Positions 33,501 to 44,540 of a stretch of 64,000 nt of DNA are shown in pieces. Origin of the DNA: Tenodera sinensis (taxonomy: Eukaryota > Arthropoda > Insecta > Mantodea > Mantidae); NCBI GenBank assembly GCA_030765045.1, contig CM060962.1:161578472-161642471 (forward strand), in the 5' to 3' direction. Numbering within the stretch: the stretch's first letter is position 1; every line of letters begins with the position of its first letter. The translations under genes and the position numbers were made by a program. The notes beneath the pieces were generated by a model, which did no database searches, was not told the DNA's origin, and saw nothing but the letters and a program-made list of their open reading frames with translations.

Positions 33501-36500
33501 TTACACTTGCTTCATAAAATCAATTCTGGAACAAAACCGCAGCACTGTATTTACAGATACTGGGTCGTTGCCTAAAACTGACGACAGTGTAAGGCCCAGG
33601 CCAACAGACTGGCGCTCACGAGCGTATCGCGGACAATCAAGAAGGACATGTGCGACGGAGATTGGAATATTACACGTCGTACAGACAGGCTCCGGATCAC
33701 CACGCAAAAGGTGTCCATGCGTGGCTCGGGTATGGCCTATCCTCAGGCGGGTTAAAACCACTTCTTCCCGCCTGGAATTCCTGCAGCTGGTATGCCAGGG
33801 TTGTACCGTGTCCTTGATAGTCCGTAATTGAGTGCCAGATAACGCTTCCCAAGATTCCTGCCAGAGAGCAAATAGATGGCGACGGAAATATTTCTGCACA
33901 TCTATATAGGGGAGCGTACGGGTGGAATACTCCGGAAGGCGACATGCAGACTTTGCAGCCGCATCCGCCGCCTCGTTACCCGAAATACCCACATGGCCTG
34001 GGATCCACGTAAAAACAAACTGGTATCCGCGAGACAGTAGCTGAGAAATCAACGTCTGGATTTTAACAACCAATGCCGAGGTGCCGATAAACTGTTGCAG
34101 GGCCTGGAGAGCGCTAAAAGAATCGGAACAAACTATAAAACTTCCAGGACCTGAACTGGAGATAAAAAGGAGGAAATAAAATATGGCAAACAACTCCGCG
34201 GTAAATACTGAACTGGCGTCCGGTAGGCGGTACGTATGAGCGTCACCGTTGTATATAAAGGCGCAACCCGTCGAACTACCCATCTGGGACCCATCGGTAA
34301 ATACCGGACAGGAAGTCCGGTATCGCCCCAGTAGTTCCGTGAATAGTTGGCGAAACACGGAATGAGGGGTAGCTATCTTAACACAGCCCGACAACTCCAG
34401 GTCAAAGCGTGCGCGCTGGAGTTGCCAGGGAGGACATCGGCCACGTGAATGCCGCTCTACGGCTGGCAGTCGAAGGGCGTGTGCAGCAAGCAGTTCACGA
34501 AACCGGATACCACTTGGACGGGAGATAGTTGTATTTCGCATATAACGGTGCGCGAGGTCTGGACGCAACACGGGTGGAAACGAAGGGTGACCTGGATGGG
34601 CGGCCAGCCTTGCCACGTAAGAACAAAGTAATAAAGAGCGTCGAACAGACAGTGGAGGTTCGCCAGAATCAGCATACAGACAATCGATTCTGCTGGTGCG
34701 GAAAGCCCCAGTAGCGAGACGGATACCAGTGTGATGTACTGTGTCTAAAAGCCGGAGTTTAGACGCAGACGCCGCGCCATAAATAAAACAGCCGTAGTCT
34801 AATTTGGACCGGACCAGAGAGCCATACAACCTCAACATGACGGTGCGATCGCCTCCCCAAGATGCCCCAGATAAGACCCTGAGTACCCGAAGCGAACGAT
34901 CGCAGGAAGCACGAAGATAGCGGATATGGTGCTCCCATGTGAGTTTACTGTCGAGGTGTAGGCCCAAGAACTTAAGGTGCGGTACAAAAGGAAGACGTGT
35001 GTCGCGGAGATTTAGATCAGGAGGAGGGTGTACTCCTCGCAGTCGGTGAAAGTGTAGACACTGTGTTTTCGTAGGGGACAGCCGAAAGCCCGTGCGTAAT
35101 GCCCACTCGGCGATGGAGGTTATGGCCAGCTGCAGTTGACGCTCGATGTGCTCCAAACTATAAGAGCGATAGTAGATCGCAAAGTCGTCAACATACAGCG
35201 ACATCGGGATACCGCTACGAACAACACTAGTGATGCCATTAATGGCAACTGCGAAAAGTGTGACACTGAGGATGGATCCCTGGGGTACACCATTCTCCTG
35301 GATCTTCTCTTGAGACAGCGTGTTGCCTATACGGACACGAAAACGGCGAATGAGTAAAAAGTTAAAAAGGAAAACGGCTAAGTGACCGCGCAAACCATAA
35401 CCTTGTAGAGTACGGAGAATGCCATAGCGCCAAGTAGTATCGTAGGCCTTCTCCAGATCAAAGAAGACACCCACGACATGCTGCTTCAGGAGAAACGCAT
35501 TCTGTATGTATGCCTCCATGCGCGTCAGGTTGTCGACACTGGAGCGATAGCGACGAAATCCGCACTGAACATTGCTCAGCAGGTTATTCGTCTCTAGCCA
35601 CCACACTAAGCGAGTGTTAATCATCCGTTCCAGGGTCTTGCAGACGACACTCGTCAGGCAGATAGGGCGGTAGCTAGAGGGAAGTGTCCGGTCTTTTCCT
35701 GGTCGAGGGATAGGGATGACAATGCCCTCTCGCCAGGAAGACGGAAAAACCTGCTGATGCCAGATGCGGTTATACATGCTCAACATGAAGGAAAGAGCTG
35801 CAGGTGGAAGATGAAGCAGCATTTGGCGGTGGATGTCATCAGGACCGGGAGAAGAATTCTTTGCTAGGGACAAGGAATGCGCTAGCTCCGCCTCGGTAAA
35901 TGGTGCATTGTACGGTTCACTTTGGGCACTGTTAAAACTAAGGCCTATCTGCTCCGCAGATTCCTTGATAGCTAAAAACGCTCTATCATAGCTTTGGGTT
36001 TGGCTAGTACAGGCAAAACACTCGGCAAGGGCGTCGGCGATGTCCTGCTCGCTGGTGTAACGGGAGCCCTGTACGGCAAGGCCGGGGATCATCGTCCGGC
36101 GACACTTGCCGTACATTCGCCGAACAGCAGTCCACACCTTTTGCGCCGAACTTCGACGGGAAAGAGAAGATACATACTTTTCCCACGATTTGCGTTTTGC
36201 GTCTCGAAGTATAAATCTTGCCCTAGCACGAGCACGCTTAAAAGCGACAAAGTTCGCCTGCGTAGGATGTAATGTAAAGATACGCAATGCACGCTTGCTA
36301 GTAGGCATTCCTCGGACCACCAAGGCACAGGAACGTGACGAGGTGTAGTGGAACCACGAGGAATGCTGGAATCCGCTGCACGAAGGATAGAGTAAGTAAA
36401 ATACTCCACCATGTCGTCAATGGTGGTAAAACCATCGTCGGTTAGGTGAATGAGGGAACGAAACTTCCCCCAGTCAGCCTTGGAAATAATCCAGTGAGGA

Positions 36501-37174
36501 AAGCGTGTTGGCACAGAATTGTGGCCCGATAGGTGAATGCTAATGGGGTAATGATCACTGCCAAATAAGTCGGAAAGTACCGACCAGTCGAGTAGAGGTA
36601 CCAGTGACGGACTGCTAAATGAAACGTCAAGTGCGGAGTGTGTACCATAGGCAGATGATAAGTAAGTAGGCACGCCAGTGTTTAATATGACTAGGCCGGA
36701 CATATGGCAAACGTCTGCTACAAGGCACCCACGGGCATCGTCAATGTCGGAGCCCCAATGAGAGTGCTTGGCATTCAGATCGCCGAGAAAGATGAGCGGT
36801 GGCGGAATCTGTGCCAAGAGAGCCCGAAGATCGTTCGTGTGTACGACACTGACCGGTGGCAGATAGACATTGCAAAGGGAGAAACAGAGGCTCTGCAGCT
36901 GCACACGCACCGCTACAGCTTGTAGCGGCGTGTTGAGTGGCACACTGGTGGCAGAGATATCATGCGCCACCAGGATAGCAACACCCCCGCTGGCTCGCCT
37001 ATCAGCTGCAGAGTCATGTCTAAATGCCGAAAAACCACGAAGTTGTAATGCGTGGTTAGGGTGCAAGTGCGTTTCTTGTAGACAGACGATTGATGGAGAC
37101 CGTTGCGAAACGAGATGCTGTACGTCCGGAACACGTGCCCGGAACCCATTAACATTCCACTGGATTATTTCCAT
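33501..37174 (-). pseudogene. I-like LINE ORF2: endonuclease, RT, RNase H (one frameshift), copy 1
   Basis: Starts MEIIQWNVNGFRARVPD at 37174, 12 bases after the ORF1 stop. Endonuclease: VCLQETHLHP, GDLNAKHSHWGS, GSDHYPISIH. RT: SPGPDDIHRQML, YRPICLTSV, GVFFDLEKAYDTTW, NGVPQGSILS, SLYVDDFAIYYRS (YVDD box), LGLHLDSKLTW. RNase H: VFTDGSQMGS, FTAELFAI, VCSDSFSAL, GHVGISGNEAADAAAK. The tail has CTTCNIPISVAHVLLDC. Frame changes near 36300, where copy 2 (around 45520) has about 13 more nucleotides between WWSEEC and KRALR. Apart from that deletion the reading frame is uninterrupted, 940 codons on one side and 361 on the other. Confidence 0.93.
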
Positions 37175-37186
37175 GGTAAAGAAGAA

Positions 37187-38371
37187 TTAGGGATTCGTCT
37201 TCATCTTTTTCTTTTTCATCTTTACCTTAACCGACTTCGGACGGGGTAGGTTAAATTCGCCATCGTCTGGTGACTCCGCCGACGTCCGGGAGTCTGAAGA
37301 TCCCCGGCGGCTCGCTGAACGAGAGCGGGAGCGGGACTTCATGGACGATGTGCGACTGCTGGCGCGACCAGAAGGCCTAGAATAATGGCTGTCAACAGGC
37401 TGGCTGCGGCTAGTTGTCTTGTGAGCTGGTGTCTGCACGGCTATAGATGTAGTAGCAGGTGCAGCTGTGGCACGAGACAGTGAAGGGGTATTCGCAGGTA
37501 GGTCAGTCTGTGTAGAAGCATCTGACACAGGAACGTGCTGGATCGCTACGCTGCTGGCAGGAGCGCGTCGGGCAGCCAAGGCATAACCTGTGGTGGTAGC
37601 AGGTTTCAGCTGCTCAAAGCGACGACGCGCTTCTGGAAACGTGAGATGTTCTTTCACGCGCAATTCTTGTATACACTTCTCATCCAAGAACTTCGCACAC
37701 TGACGCGAGCTGGATGGATGCTTCCCTTCACAGTTCACACAGAGGGGATCCCGTGTACATGTCGGGTCCTCATGGGCTGCTAAACCACAGCGCTCACATA
37801 TAGCAGGATTATTACACAGGGTCTTAGTATGGCCGAACCGTTGGCACCTAAAACAACGCATGGGGTTCGGCACATACTGGCGTACGGCGGCACGTTCGTA
37901 GCCACAAAAGATGTACTCGGGCAATTTAGTTCCTCTGAACGTCAGAAACACCGTACGCAAAGGCACATCCTTGCCATCCTGCTTTTTGGTAAGACGGTAA
38001 GCCTGACACACACGCTGGTCGGAGAGACAGGTGGTAATCTCATCGTTCGACAGATTGTCCAGACTGGAGGTGGTGACAACTCCCCTACATGTGTTGAGCG
38101 ATTTGTGTGGGGCTACCCGAATTGGGTAGGAGCCCAACAAACTCGCCTTTAAAAGTTTCTGGGTCTGGTCTGCCGTGTTGGTTTCGATCAACAGCGTACC
38201 GTCTCGAACTCTGGTCGCGTTCTTAACCGGGCCACATATTCTATCGACTTCTCGTTTTATATAAAATGGGCTAAGGTCCTTTATCGTTTTCCCGTCACAT
38301 GCCAAAGTCAAAACCAAGAAAGGGTCAAAGGAAGAGGGGTTGCGCGGAGACATGATTATTTGGACCCCCAT
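37187..38371 (-). CDS. I-like LINE ORF1 (gag-like RNA-binding protein), copy 1, intact
   Basis: 394 codons without a stop. Three zinc knuckles follow one another: CFRCQRFGHTKTLC, CERCGLAAHEDPTC, CVNCEGKHPSSSRQC. They bind element RNA in the ribonucleoprotein. Upstream is an RRM-like region (VKNATRVRDGTLLIETNTAD). Downstream is a Ser/Arg-rich tail (RSRSRSASRRGSS) ending in a Lys-rich stretch (KVKMKKKKMK). Copy 2 has no Met upstream of MSPR(N/K)PS, so the Met at 38353 (388 residues) is the more likely start than the one at 38371. This is the only long intact frame in the window. Confidence 0.9.
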   Translation of the reverse strand: MGVQIIMSPRNPSSFDPFLVLTLACDGKTIKDLSPFYIKREVDRICGPVKNATRVRDGTLLIETNTADQTQKLLKASLLGSYPIRVAPHKSLNTCRGVVTTSSLDNLSNDEITTCLSDQRVCQAYRLTKKQDGKDVPLRTVFLTFRGTKLPEYIFCGYERAAVRQYVPNPMRCFRCQRFGHTKTLCNNPAICERCGLAAHEDPTCTRDPLCVNCEGKHPSSSRQCAKFLDEKCIQELRVKEHLTFPEARRRFEQLKPATTTGYALAARRAPASSVAIQHVPVSDASTQTDLPANTPSLSRATAAPATTSIAVQTPAHKTTSRSQPVDSHYSRPSGRASSRTSSMKSRSRSRSASRRGSSDSRTSAESPDDGEFNLPRPKSVKVKMKKKKMKTNP

Positions 38372-39316
38372 CCGGAACTGTCGGCGTCAGCCTGCCATCC
38401 GGGGGTCAAAGGATAAAAGACACCAAAATCTCCACGGTCTGTGCCGCCATGGAGACCCCTCCATGACTGACCTCAAGGCGTACTTCAGAGGAGCTACCCT
38501 CCGATCTCCACTGCTTGTCCGCATGGGTAAACCGTTCACCACGTGACACCCCGGTTTTATGCCCCCACCACAGGAATAACCGCCTGTGGCTCCCCGCTTT
38601 AGCACACGCTGCCTCAACGGAGTCAGCGTGGATTCAGGGGACTTCGGGTTGATTACACCGGGGCTCCGTCAGCGGTAACACGTCCGGCCGGTGATACTAA
38701 CCCGACGGCAGCGGCCGTCGGGAGATTAACACCGGCCGTGCCCTCAAGTAGCTACGTGGGTGTACATGACGTGTGGACGGGCTCCGCACCTAAGGCTACA
38801 CATGGGGGCAGTGTGAAGGGTCCGCACAACCTTCGCGCCTGAGACCTCCGAAGAGCACACAAGTCGGGGGCCGCGCTGAAAACCGTGGGACAGGACCACG
38901 GAGATAGGAAAGATCCCTGCTGGTGAGACAGGAGTTATAAAACTAAGGCCTTACTAACTAATAATCGGAATAAACCTAGAAGAGGAAGAGGGTGATATAA
39001 AAAGCAACATAAAACGTCGTACGTGGCACAGTTAATGAAGGTGGAGGGGATGAAATGATTGTGCGCAGCTCGGGGCCCCGGGTGCGCCAAACCCGGACCT
39101 ACCGTGGTAGGTTCCCCTGGGGGAGTTTGATTTCGGAGTCCTCTTCTCCTAGATGAGTTGTCGACCAAGACTACCGAGCCTCATCTACCCGTTTGGAATG
39201 TTCTTAGCTTCCCCTCACCTCTTGCCTACCAGTGGTCACAAAGACACACGTAGCAGGCCGTCTGGATCGGGTACTGAGCCCCTCCGCCACGGCAAGGCGA
39301 CACTCCTTCGGAGGGG
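38372..39316 (-). promoter_or_regulatory. GC-rich 5' leader of the I-like LINE, presumed internal promoter
   Basis: About 945 bp, GC-richer than the surroundings, conserved with copy 2 (47562-48521) to nearly the last base (5' terminus ccccTCCGAAGG on the minus strand). I-type elements carry an internal promoter at the 5' end; that role here is by analogy. No long frame. Confidence 0.55.
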
Positions 39317-41101
39317 TCAGATTTTGAGGGTGACATCGAGGATATAGTTAGCAGTGAGGAAGAAAATGACTCTCTTCCTTCAGTTGTTTGTGAAGAAGCA
39401 ACATTGTGGGGTAGTCAAAATGACTCCGAAACAACTAGACATCTTCACAAGCACAACCTCTGGTGTACAACCCCAGGCTCAGCTGACTTCTGACAGTCAA
39501 CCAATTTACATTTTCACAAAATTTTTTACTTCTGACTTAGTGTCTCTCATTGTTACAAAACAAATGCATATGCGAGTAAGGTGAAGGGAGACCTGACTTC
39601 TAAAGGCAATTTAGGGCCTAAGAGTAGAATTCAGAAGTGGACAGAAGTAACACTGAATGAGATTTACAGGCTAATTGGTCTAATTATGCTCATGGATATT
39701 ATTCATAAACCAATTTTAGACATGTACTGGTCTACAACTGACATACTAGCTACTCCATTTTTTGGGAAATGCATGTCAAATAATAGGTTTACTTCCATTT
39801 TGCAGTTCCTTCATTTCACCAGCACAGAAAATGTAAATGATACACTACACAAAATAAGGTAAGTTTTGGAATACATTATTTCAAAATTCAAAGAAAATTA
39901 CGTGCCTGGTGATAAGGTCACTGTTGATGAAAGTTTGATGCTTTGGAAGTGCCGCTTAGGTTGCAAGCAATACATCAAAACAAAGAGGGCCAGCTTTGGC
40001 ATAAAGAGTTTTGATCTTTATGAAAGTAAAATGGGATATCCTTACAATAGCTGCATTTATACTGGTCAAGGAACTGATAATACCAGAGACAACAATTTGG
40101 GGTTATCTGGCTCCATAGTAATGCACCTGATGGAACCATTCTTGGCCACAGTAGGACTGTATATTTAGATAATTGGTACAGCTCCCCTAAATTATACATG
40201 GCCTTATACAAAAAGAAAACAAATGCAATTGGAACAGTATGTTCAAATCGTATTGGTTTGCCGAAGAATATAAAGACTCTAAGGAGAGGAGAAATGCCAG
40301 TGCGTTAGCTCCCACCCTTGACCTACATTACTTGGCAAGATAGGAGGGTGGTTACAGCATTCTCCAATTGCAGTCCTAAGATTTTGATGATTGACACTGA
40401 AAAATAGACGCCCACACCAAAATGTCAATTTACAAGCCTGATGTTATCCAGGAATACAATATGCATATTGGTGGTGTAGATCTAGTACATCAGGTATTGC
40501 AATCACATCCCTCTTTACGAAAAACAGCTAAATGGTATAAAAAGGTATTTTTGCACCAGCTGGATATCACCATATACAATTGTTTAGTAATTTGGAGAAC
40601 TCTAAACCCATGCAAGACGATGACCTACTTGGACTTCCGCATATCAATAGCTTGTAGTCTAATTGAGTGCTATAACATTCGGAGGCCTCTTCACACAGGG
40701 GGTAAGAAATCTACAACCCCTGCACCCCTCAGACTTGAAGGAAAACACTTTGCTTAAAGGATACCACAGACAGCAAAAAAGTCGCATCCATTTCAAAGGT
40801 GTCTGGTGTGCTGCAAAAAAGGAGTTCGTAAAGAGACTAACATGATATGTCATGAATGTGGAGATGTGGCCTTATGTGTCTATCCATGTTTTGAAATGTA
40901 CCATTCAAAGGAACTTTTAAAGGAAAGACTTTATTTATTCTAGAATTTATTTAAACTTATTATAAGAGACAAAAATTAAAATAATTAGGGTTAAATAAGC
41001 ATTAAATGCATGTATGCACAGGACATCATATGACGTTCATATCGGTTCTTCTGCATTTTAAAATTGATGCCATATGACATCCATATCCCCAAAGAGGTTA
41101 A

Positions 41102-41500
41102 GATGTGGTCCCCTTATTGTTCTTATGAAAAATCTAAATGTGGAAGGATATGAACACATTTTAGACAATTGTGTACTGTGAGAACCATATCACAGATGAT
41201 TGTATGTGTCAGCATGATGGCATAGAACTCTATCTGTGAGGCAATGGTTTGTGGACAATAACATTCCTGAAATGGACTGGCCTGTCCAGAATCCCAACCT
41301 GAACCCATTGAACACCTTGGGTATGAGTTAGAACACTGACTTTGCTTCAGACCCCAGCGTCCAACATCACTAATTTCTCGGCTCTTTGGCTCTTGAGGAA
41401 GGATAGGCTACCAGTCCTTTACAGACATACAGATGTCTAATAGAAAGTGTTCACAGCACAATTAAAGCTATCATAAAGGCAAAGAATGAACCCACCCCAT
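41102..41500 (+). pseudogene. Tc1 transposase, C-terminal part
   Basis: Continues the Tc1 frame after the piggyBac. Readable blocks are QWFVDNNIPEMDWPVQNPNL followed by NPLNTLGM (about 41242-41325), the family's W-P-x-(Q)-SPDLNPIExLW motif. The third catalytic Glu/Asp position (NPIE) has been lost. About 80 bp later the element ends in the right TIR. Confidence 0.85.
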
Positions 41501-43758
41501 ATTAATGTCCATTAATAGGAAACATGTCATGGTGAAGATTAAGTGCAATTTTAGATGTCTGGATACTTTTGACCAGGTAGTGTACATAACAGGGGGATAA
41601 AATTATATTTTCGAAACGATCTGATTTGATTGATAGAGTTTAGGGGCCCGTCGACAACTAGGTCATTTGGGCCAGAGGTAAGAATATACAAAATCTAAAA
41701 CTCGGCTAAAAGCTGCCTAAAATGTGAGGGCTAAAAGAGCAACTAAAAGTGCAAACATATAAAAACACAAAATGGCACGTGAGTGCGCTAAGTTAAAAAC
41801 TTGGTAAGAGCATTCATAAAATGTGTAAAAGGTCAAAGCTAAAAAAGACATTAAAACTAAACACTTAAAACAGTACAATGTAAAACACCAAATTGACGTA
41901 AACGCGAGTGCTAAAAAGCTAAAAATCTCAAACACTAAAAAACACGTTATACTTGCTTAGCGAACCCAATTTGGGCAACGAACCGCTGCACCTTACAGGC
42001 AGACACCTGGTCGTCACCCAAAATTGAGGCAAGTGTACACCCCAGGCCAACGGACTGGCGCTCACGAGCGTATTGCGGACAGTCTATAAGGATATGGGCC
42101 ACAAAAAGTTGGATATTACACGTAGGGCAGACAGGCGCCGGGTCCCCACGCAAATGGTACCCATGGGTCGCCCGTGTATGACCTATCCTCAGGTGGGTGA
42201 GGATAACTTCAGCCCGCCTGGAGTCCCTGCAGGATGTCATCCAGGGATCTACGCTGTCCTTAATGGTCCGCAATTGAGTGCCAGAAAATGCCTCCCATGA
42301 CTGCTGCCAGATTGATAGAAGATGTCGACAAAATGGCGCTGCACATCGACATAAGGCAGACTGAGTGTGGCAACATCTGGCAAACGGCATGCAGCCGCAT
42401 CCGCTTCCTCATTGCCGGGTATACCCACATGGCCTGGTGTCCAGGTAAAAAGCAACTGGTATCCGCGCGAGAGCAATTGGAAATGAGAGCCTGTATTTTT
42501 ACAATGAACGCTGAGGTGCCTATAAACTGGTCCAAGGACTGAATGGCACTCAGAGAGTCTGAGCAGATGATAAAATTGCCGGGAGTTGAGTTAGAGATAA
42601 AAAGTAAACAAAATATAGCAAACAGCTCGGCAGTATAAACGGAACTATGGTCCGGAAGTCGGTAATGGTGCGCCTCGTCGTTACACACGAAACTACATCC
42701 CGTAGCTCCACCCACCTGGGACCCATCGGTAAACACCGGGGTGTAAGTCCGGTGGCGGCCCAGAAGTTCGGTGAACAGTTGGCGATACACCGATTGCGGG
42801 GTGGATAGCTTAGCATAACCTGAAAGCTCCAGGTCGAATTGCGCGCGCCGGAGTTGCCAAGGGGCAGAGCGTCCTAGAGAGAATCGCTCTACAGCAGGCA
42901 TGCTGAGGTCGTGCTTATCAAGTAGTTCGCGGAACCGAATACCGCTTGGCGCGATATAGTTGTGTTGCGCAGATAACGGTGAGCAAGGTCGGGACGCACG
43001 ATAGATTTAAAACAAGGATGACCCGGATGGGCTGCCAACCTTGCAACATACGAACACAATAAAGCCGAACGACGGACCGACAGTGGTGGTTCTCCAGACT
43101 CAGCATACAGACACTCAACTCTACTGTTGCGGAACGCCCCAGTAGCAAGACGGATACCAGCATGGTGTACAGCGTCTAAAAGACGAAGTTTAGAGGCGGA
43201 CGCCGCGCCATAGATAAAACTACCGTAGTCTAGCTTTGACCGCACCATTGATCGATACAATCGTAACATAACTGTAGGATCACCACCCCAAGAAACTCCG
43301 GATAAAAGGCGGAGTACTCGAAGTGAGCGATCGCAGGAAGCACGAAGTTGGCGAATATGGTACTCCCACGTCAGCTTACTGTCGAAGTGCAGGCCAAAGA
43401 ACTTGAGGTGCGGGACAAACGGTAGACGTATGCCACGCAAATAAAGATCAGGAGGAGGGTGTACGTCGCGAACTCGATGGAAATGGATACACTGAGTTTT
43501 CGTAGGTGAGAACTGAAAGCCGGTGCGAAGGACCCAGTCTGCGATTGATGTTATGGTCAGCTGTAGTTGACGCTCAATGTGCTCGAGATTATAAGAGCGA
43601 TAGTAAATTGCAAAGTCGTCAACATACAGTGACATCGGGATTCCGCTACTAACATCAGCGATTCCGTTAATTGCTACGGCGAAGAGCGTGACACTCAGGA
43701 TGGACCCCTGAGGCACACCATTCTCCTGAATCTTTTCTTCTGAGAGTATTACCGATGC

Positions 43759-44225
43759 AGTCAGAATGGGATAACCTGCAAACTGGGAGACGCACCTATA
43801 TGTTTTACCCTAATATACGAGAAAGGTTACGACTAAAGCACCTAAATCCCTTACAAGCTGCATTACACTATATTACGGGCCATGGGCCATATGGCACTTA
43901 CTTAAAACGTTTTAGTATCATCAACTCTGAAATGTGCACCAGATGCACTACAGAAGATACTCCTGAGCATGTAATGTTTAACTGTCAGAAATACAGTGAA
44001 ATAGGACAATCTAACAGGGAAAAGCTCATGTACCTCACTTTATCGGAAATGGTCAGGAATAAGGAAAATCTAAATACTTTAAATGAGTTAGCGACTCAAA
44101 TCAGTATAGCAGAAAGATCTCTAAGACAAACTGAACAAGAAAGAAATCTAAGAAAATTTTATACACCTCCAGCGACTGTTGTAGCACCATCCCGTCGATC
44201 GTTAAGATTGTCAAACCAACTGTAA
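43759..44225 (+). pseudogene. C-terminal polyprotein fragment of the inserted LINE
   Basis: One open frame of about 155 residues: SEWDNLQTGRRTYMFYPNI, LQAALHYITGHGPYGTYLKR, CTRCTTEDTPEHVMFNC. The ITGHG..YL.RF...C..C...DTPEHV...C pattern is the zinc-containing C-terminus of R1-clade LINEs. The Met at 43755 is partly in the target duplication, so it is not a natural start. Everything upstream was lost at integration. Confidence 0.85.
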
Positions 44226-44540
44226 GCAGAAAGGAGAAGAACGAGGCCAAAACGACAGCCTGGTGAGACTTGGACAGCCTACCAGAAACGAATAGCAGCG
44301 GCTAGGGAACAATAAACTGCATGAATACTATGAGATCACATATAACTTTACAATATCACTAATTTTCCTTATTGTTAAATAGTTTAATTTAGGTTAGTAA
44401 CTTCTGCACATTCTATTGTGAACAAATTGTGATAAATAAGTTTAAATAAATCAAAATATCCGCACACTACGTCCAGATATAAGAAATTAGGTATCTGGAC
44501 ATAGCTGGCAGATATTATTTTATTTTATTTTTATTTTTAA
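43759..44540 (+). mobile_element. 5'-truncated LINE (R1-like tail) inside LINE copy 2
   Basis: 782 bp inserted on the opposite strand, with a perfect 12-bp duplication tattaccgatgc at 43747-43758 and 44541-44552 and a 3' tail of (TTTTA)-like repeats (ttattttattttatttttat, about 44515-44538). The empty site is visible in copy 1 near 35310-35330. Confidence 0.92.

Larger units (their letters stand above)
33210..39316 (-). mobile_element. full-length two-ORF LINE (I-like, with RNase H), copy 1
   Basis: 6107 bp between perfect 12-bp duplications. On the minus strand it has a GC-rich leader of about 950 bp (39316-38372), ORF1, ORF2, a short 3' untranslated region and a tail of (TCAC)n (gagtgagtgagtgag on the plus strand at 33210-33226). 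The two-ORF layout with gag-type zinc knuckles, APE endonuclease and RNase H fits the I/Nimb-like group; the exact clade is inferred. ORF1 is open and ORF2 has a single break. It sits inside the N-terminal coding region of a piggyBac. Confidence 0.93.
33069..40945 (+). pseudogene. piggyBac transposase, split by LINE and mutated
   Basis: The start ATG at 33069 opens MASTSNAANRLAGVGN and an acidic N-terminus (YDSDFDIDGEFSDFE), which resumes after the LINE at 39329 (GDIEDIVSSEEENDSL). The core includes IYRLIGLIMLMDIIHKP (about 39660), VTVDESLMLWKCRLG with the first catalytic Asp (about 39920-39965), LDNWYSSPKLY with the second (about 40163-40195), and YNMHIGGVDLVHQV (about 40455-40497). The family motif is GVDxxDQ; here the last D is H. 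The tail is a cysteine-rich zinc module (CLVCCKKG ... CHECGDVALCVYPCFEMYH, to about 40920). Frameshifts lie near 39480 and 40270, with a stop at 40758. Confidence 0.9.
32282..41097 (+). mobile_element. piggyBac-like element nested in Tc1
   Basis: Flanked by TTAA at 32278-32281 and 41098-41101. The ends are ccacttgagcgatagccatt (left) and, read inward, cctctttggggatatggatg (right), diverged from each other but like the cctcttgagc ends of the relative at 58804-59908. Without its own insertions it would be about 2.5 kb, normal for the superfamily. It carries a SINE (32553-32756) and a LINE (33210-39316). Confidence 0.9.
31566..41582 (+). mobile_element. Tc1-like element, split by a nested piggyBac
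   Basis: Inverted termini cactatctgatcaaaagtat (31566-31585) and, read inward, cactacctggtcaaaagtat (41582-41563) continue into ccagaca on both sides. They are flanked by TA at 31564-31565 and 41583-41584. Without the 8.8-kb insertion the element would be about 1.2 kb, normal for Tc1-like elements. The outer flanks rejoin as ...gtaacaTA|TAcataac. Its transposase lies in two parts on the plus strand. Confidence 0.93.

Noticed and set aside
36089..37174. Stand-alone nuclease gene (APE family)
   Set aside because: It is the endonuclease end of LINE ORF2, separated from the RT by a frameshift.
36870..37190. Plus-strand frames opposite the I-like LINE
   Set aside because: Antisense shadows caused by the higher GC content of the LINE.
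43755..44225. Independent host gene of 156 residues
   Set aside because: It is the C-terminus of a LINE with exact target duplication, and its first Met lies in the duplication.
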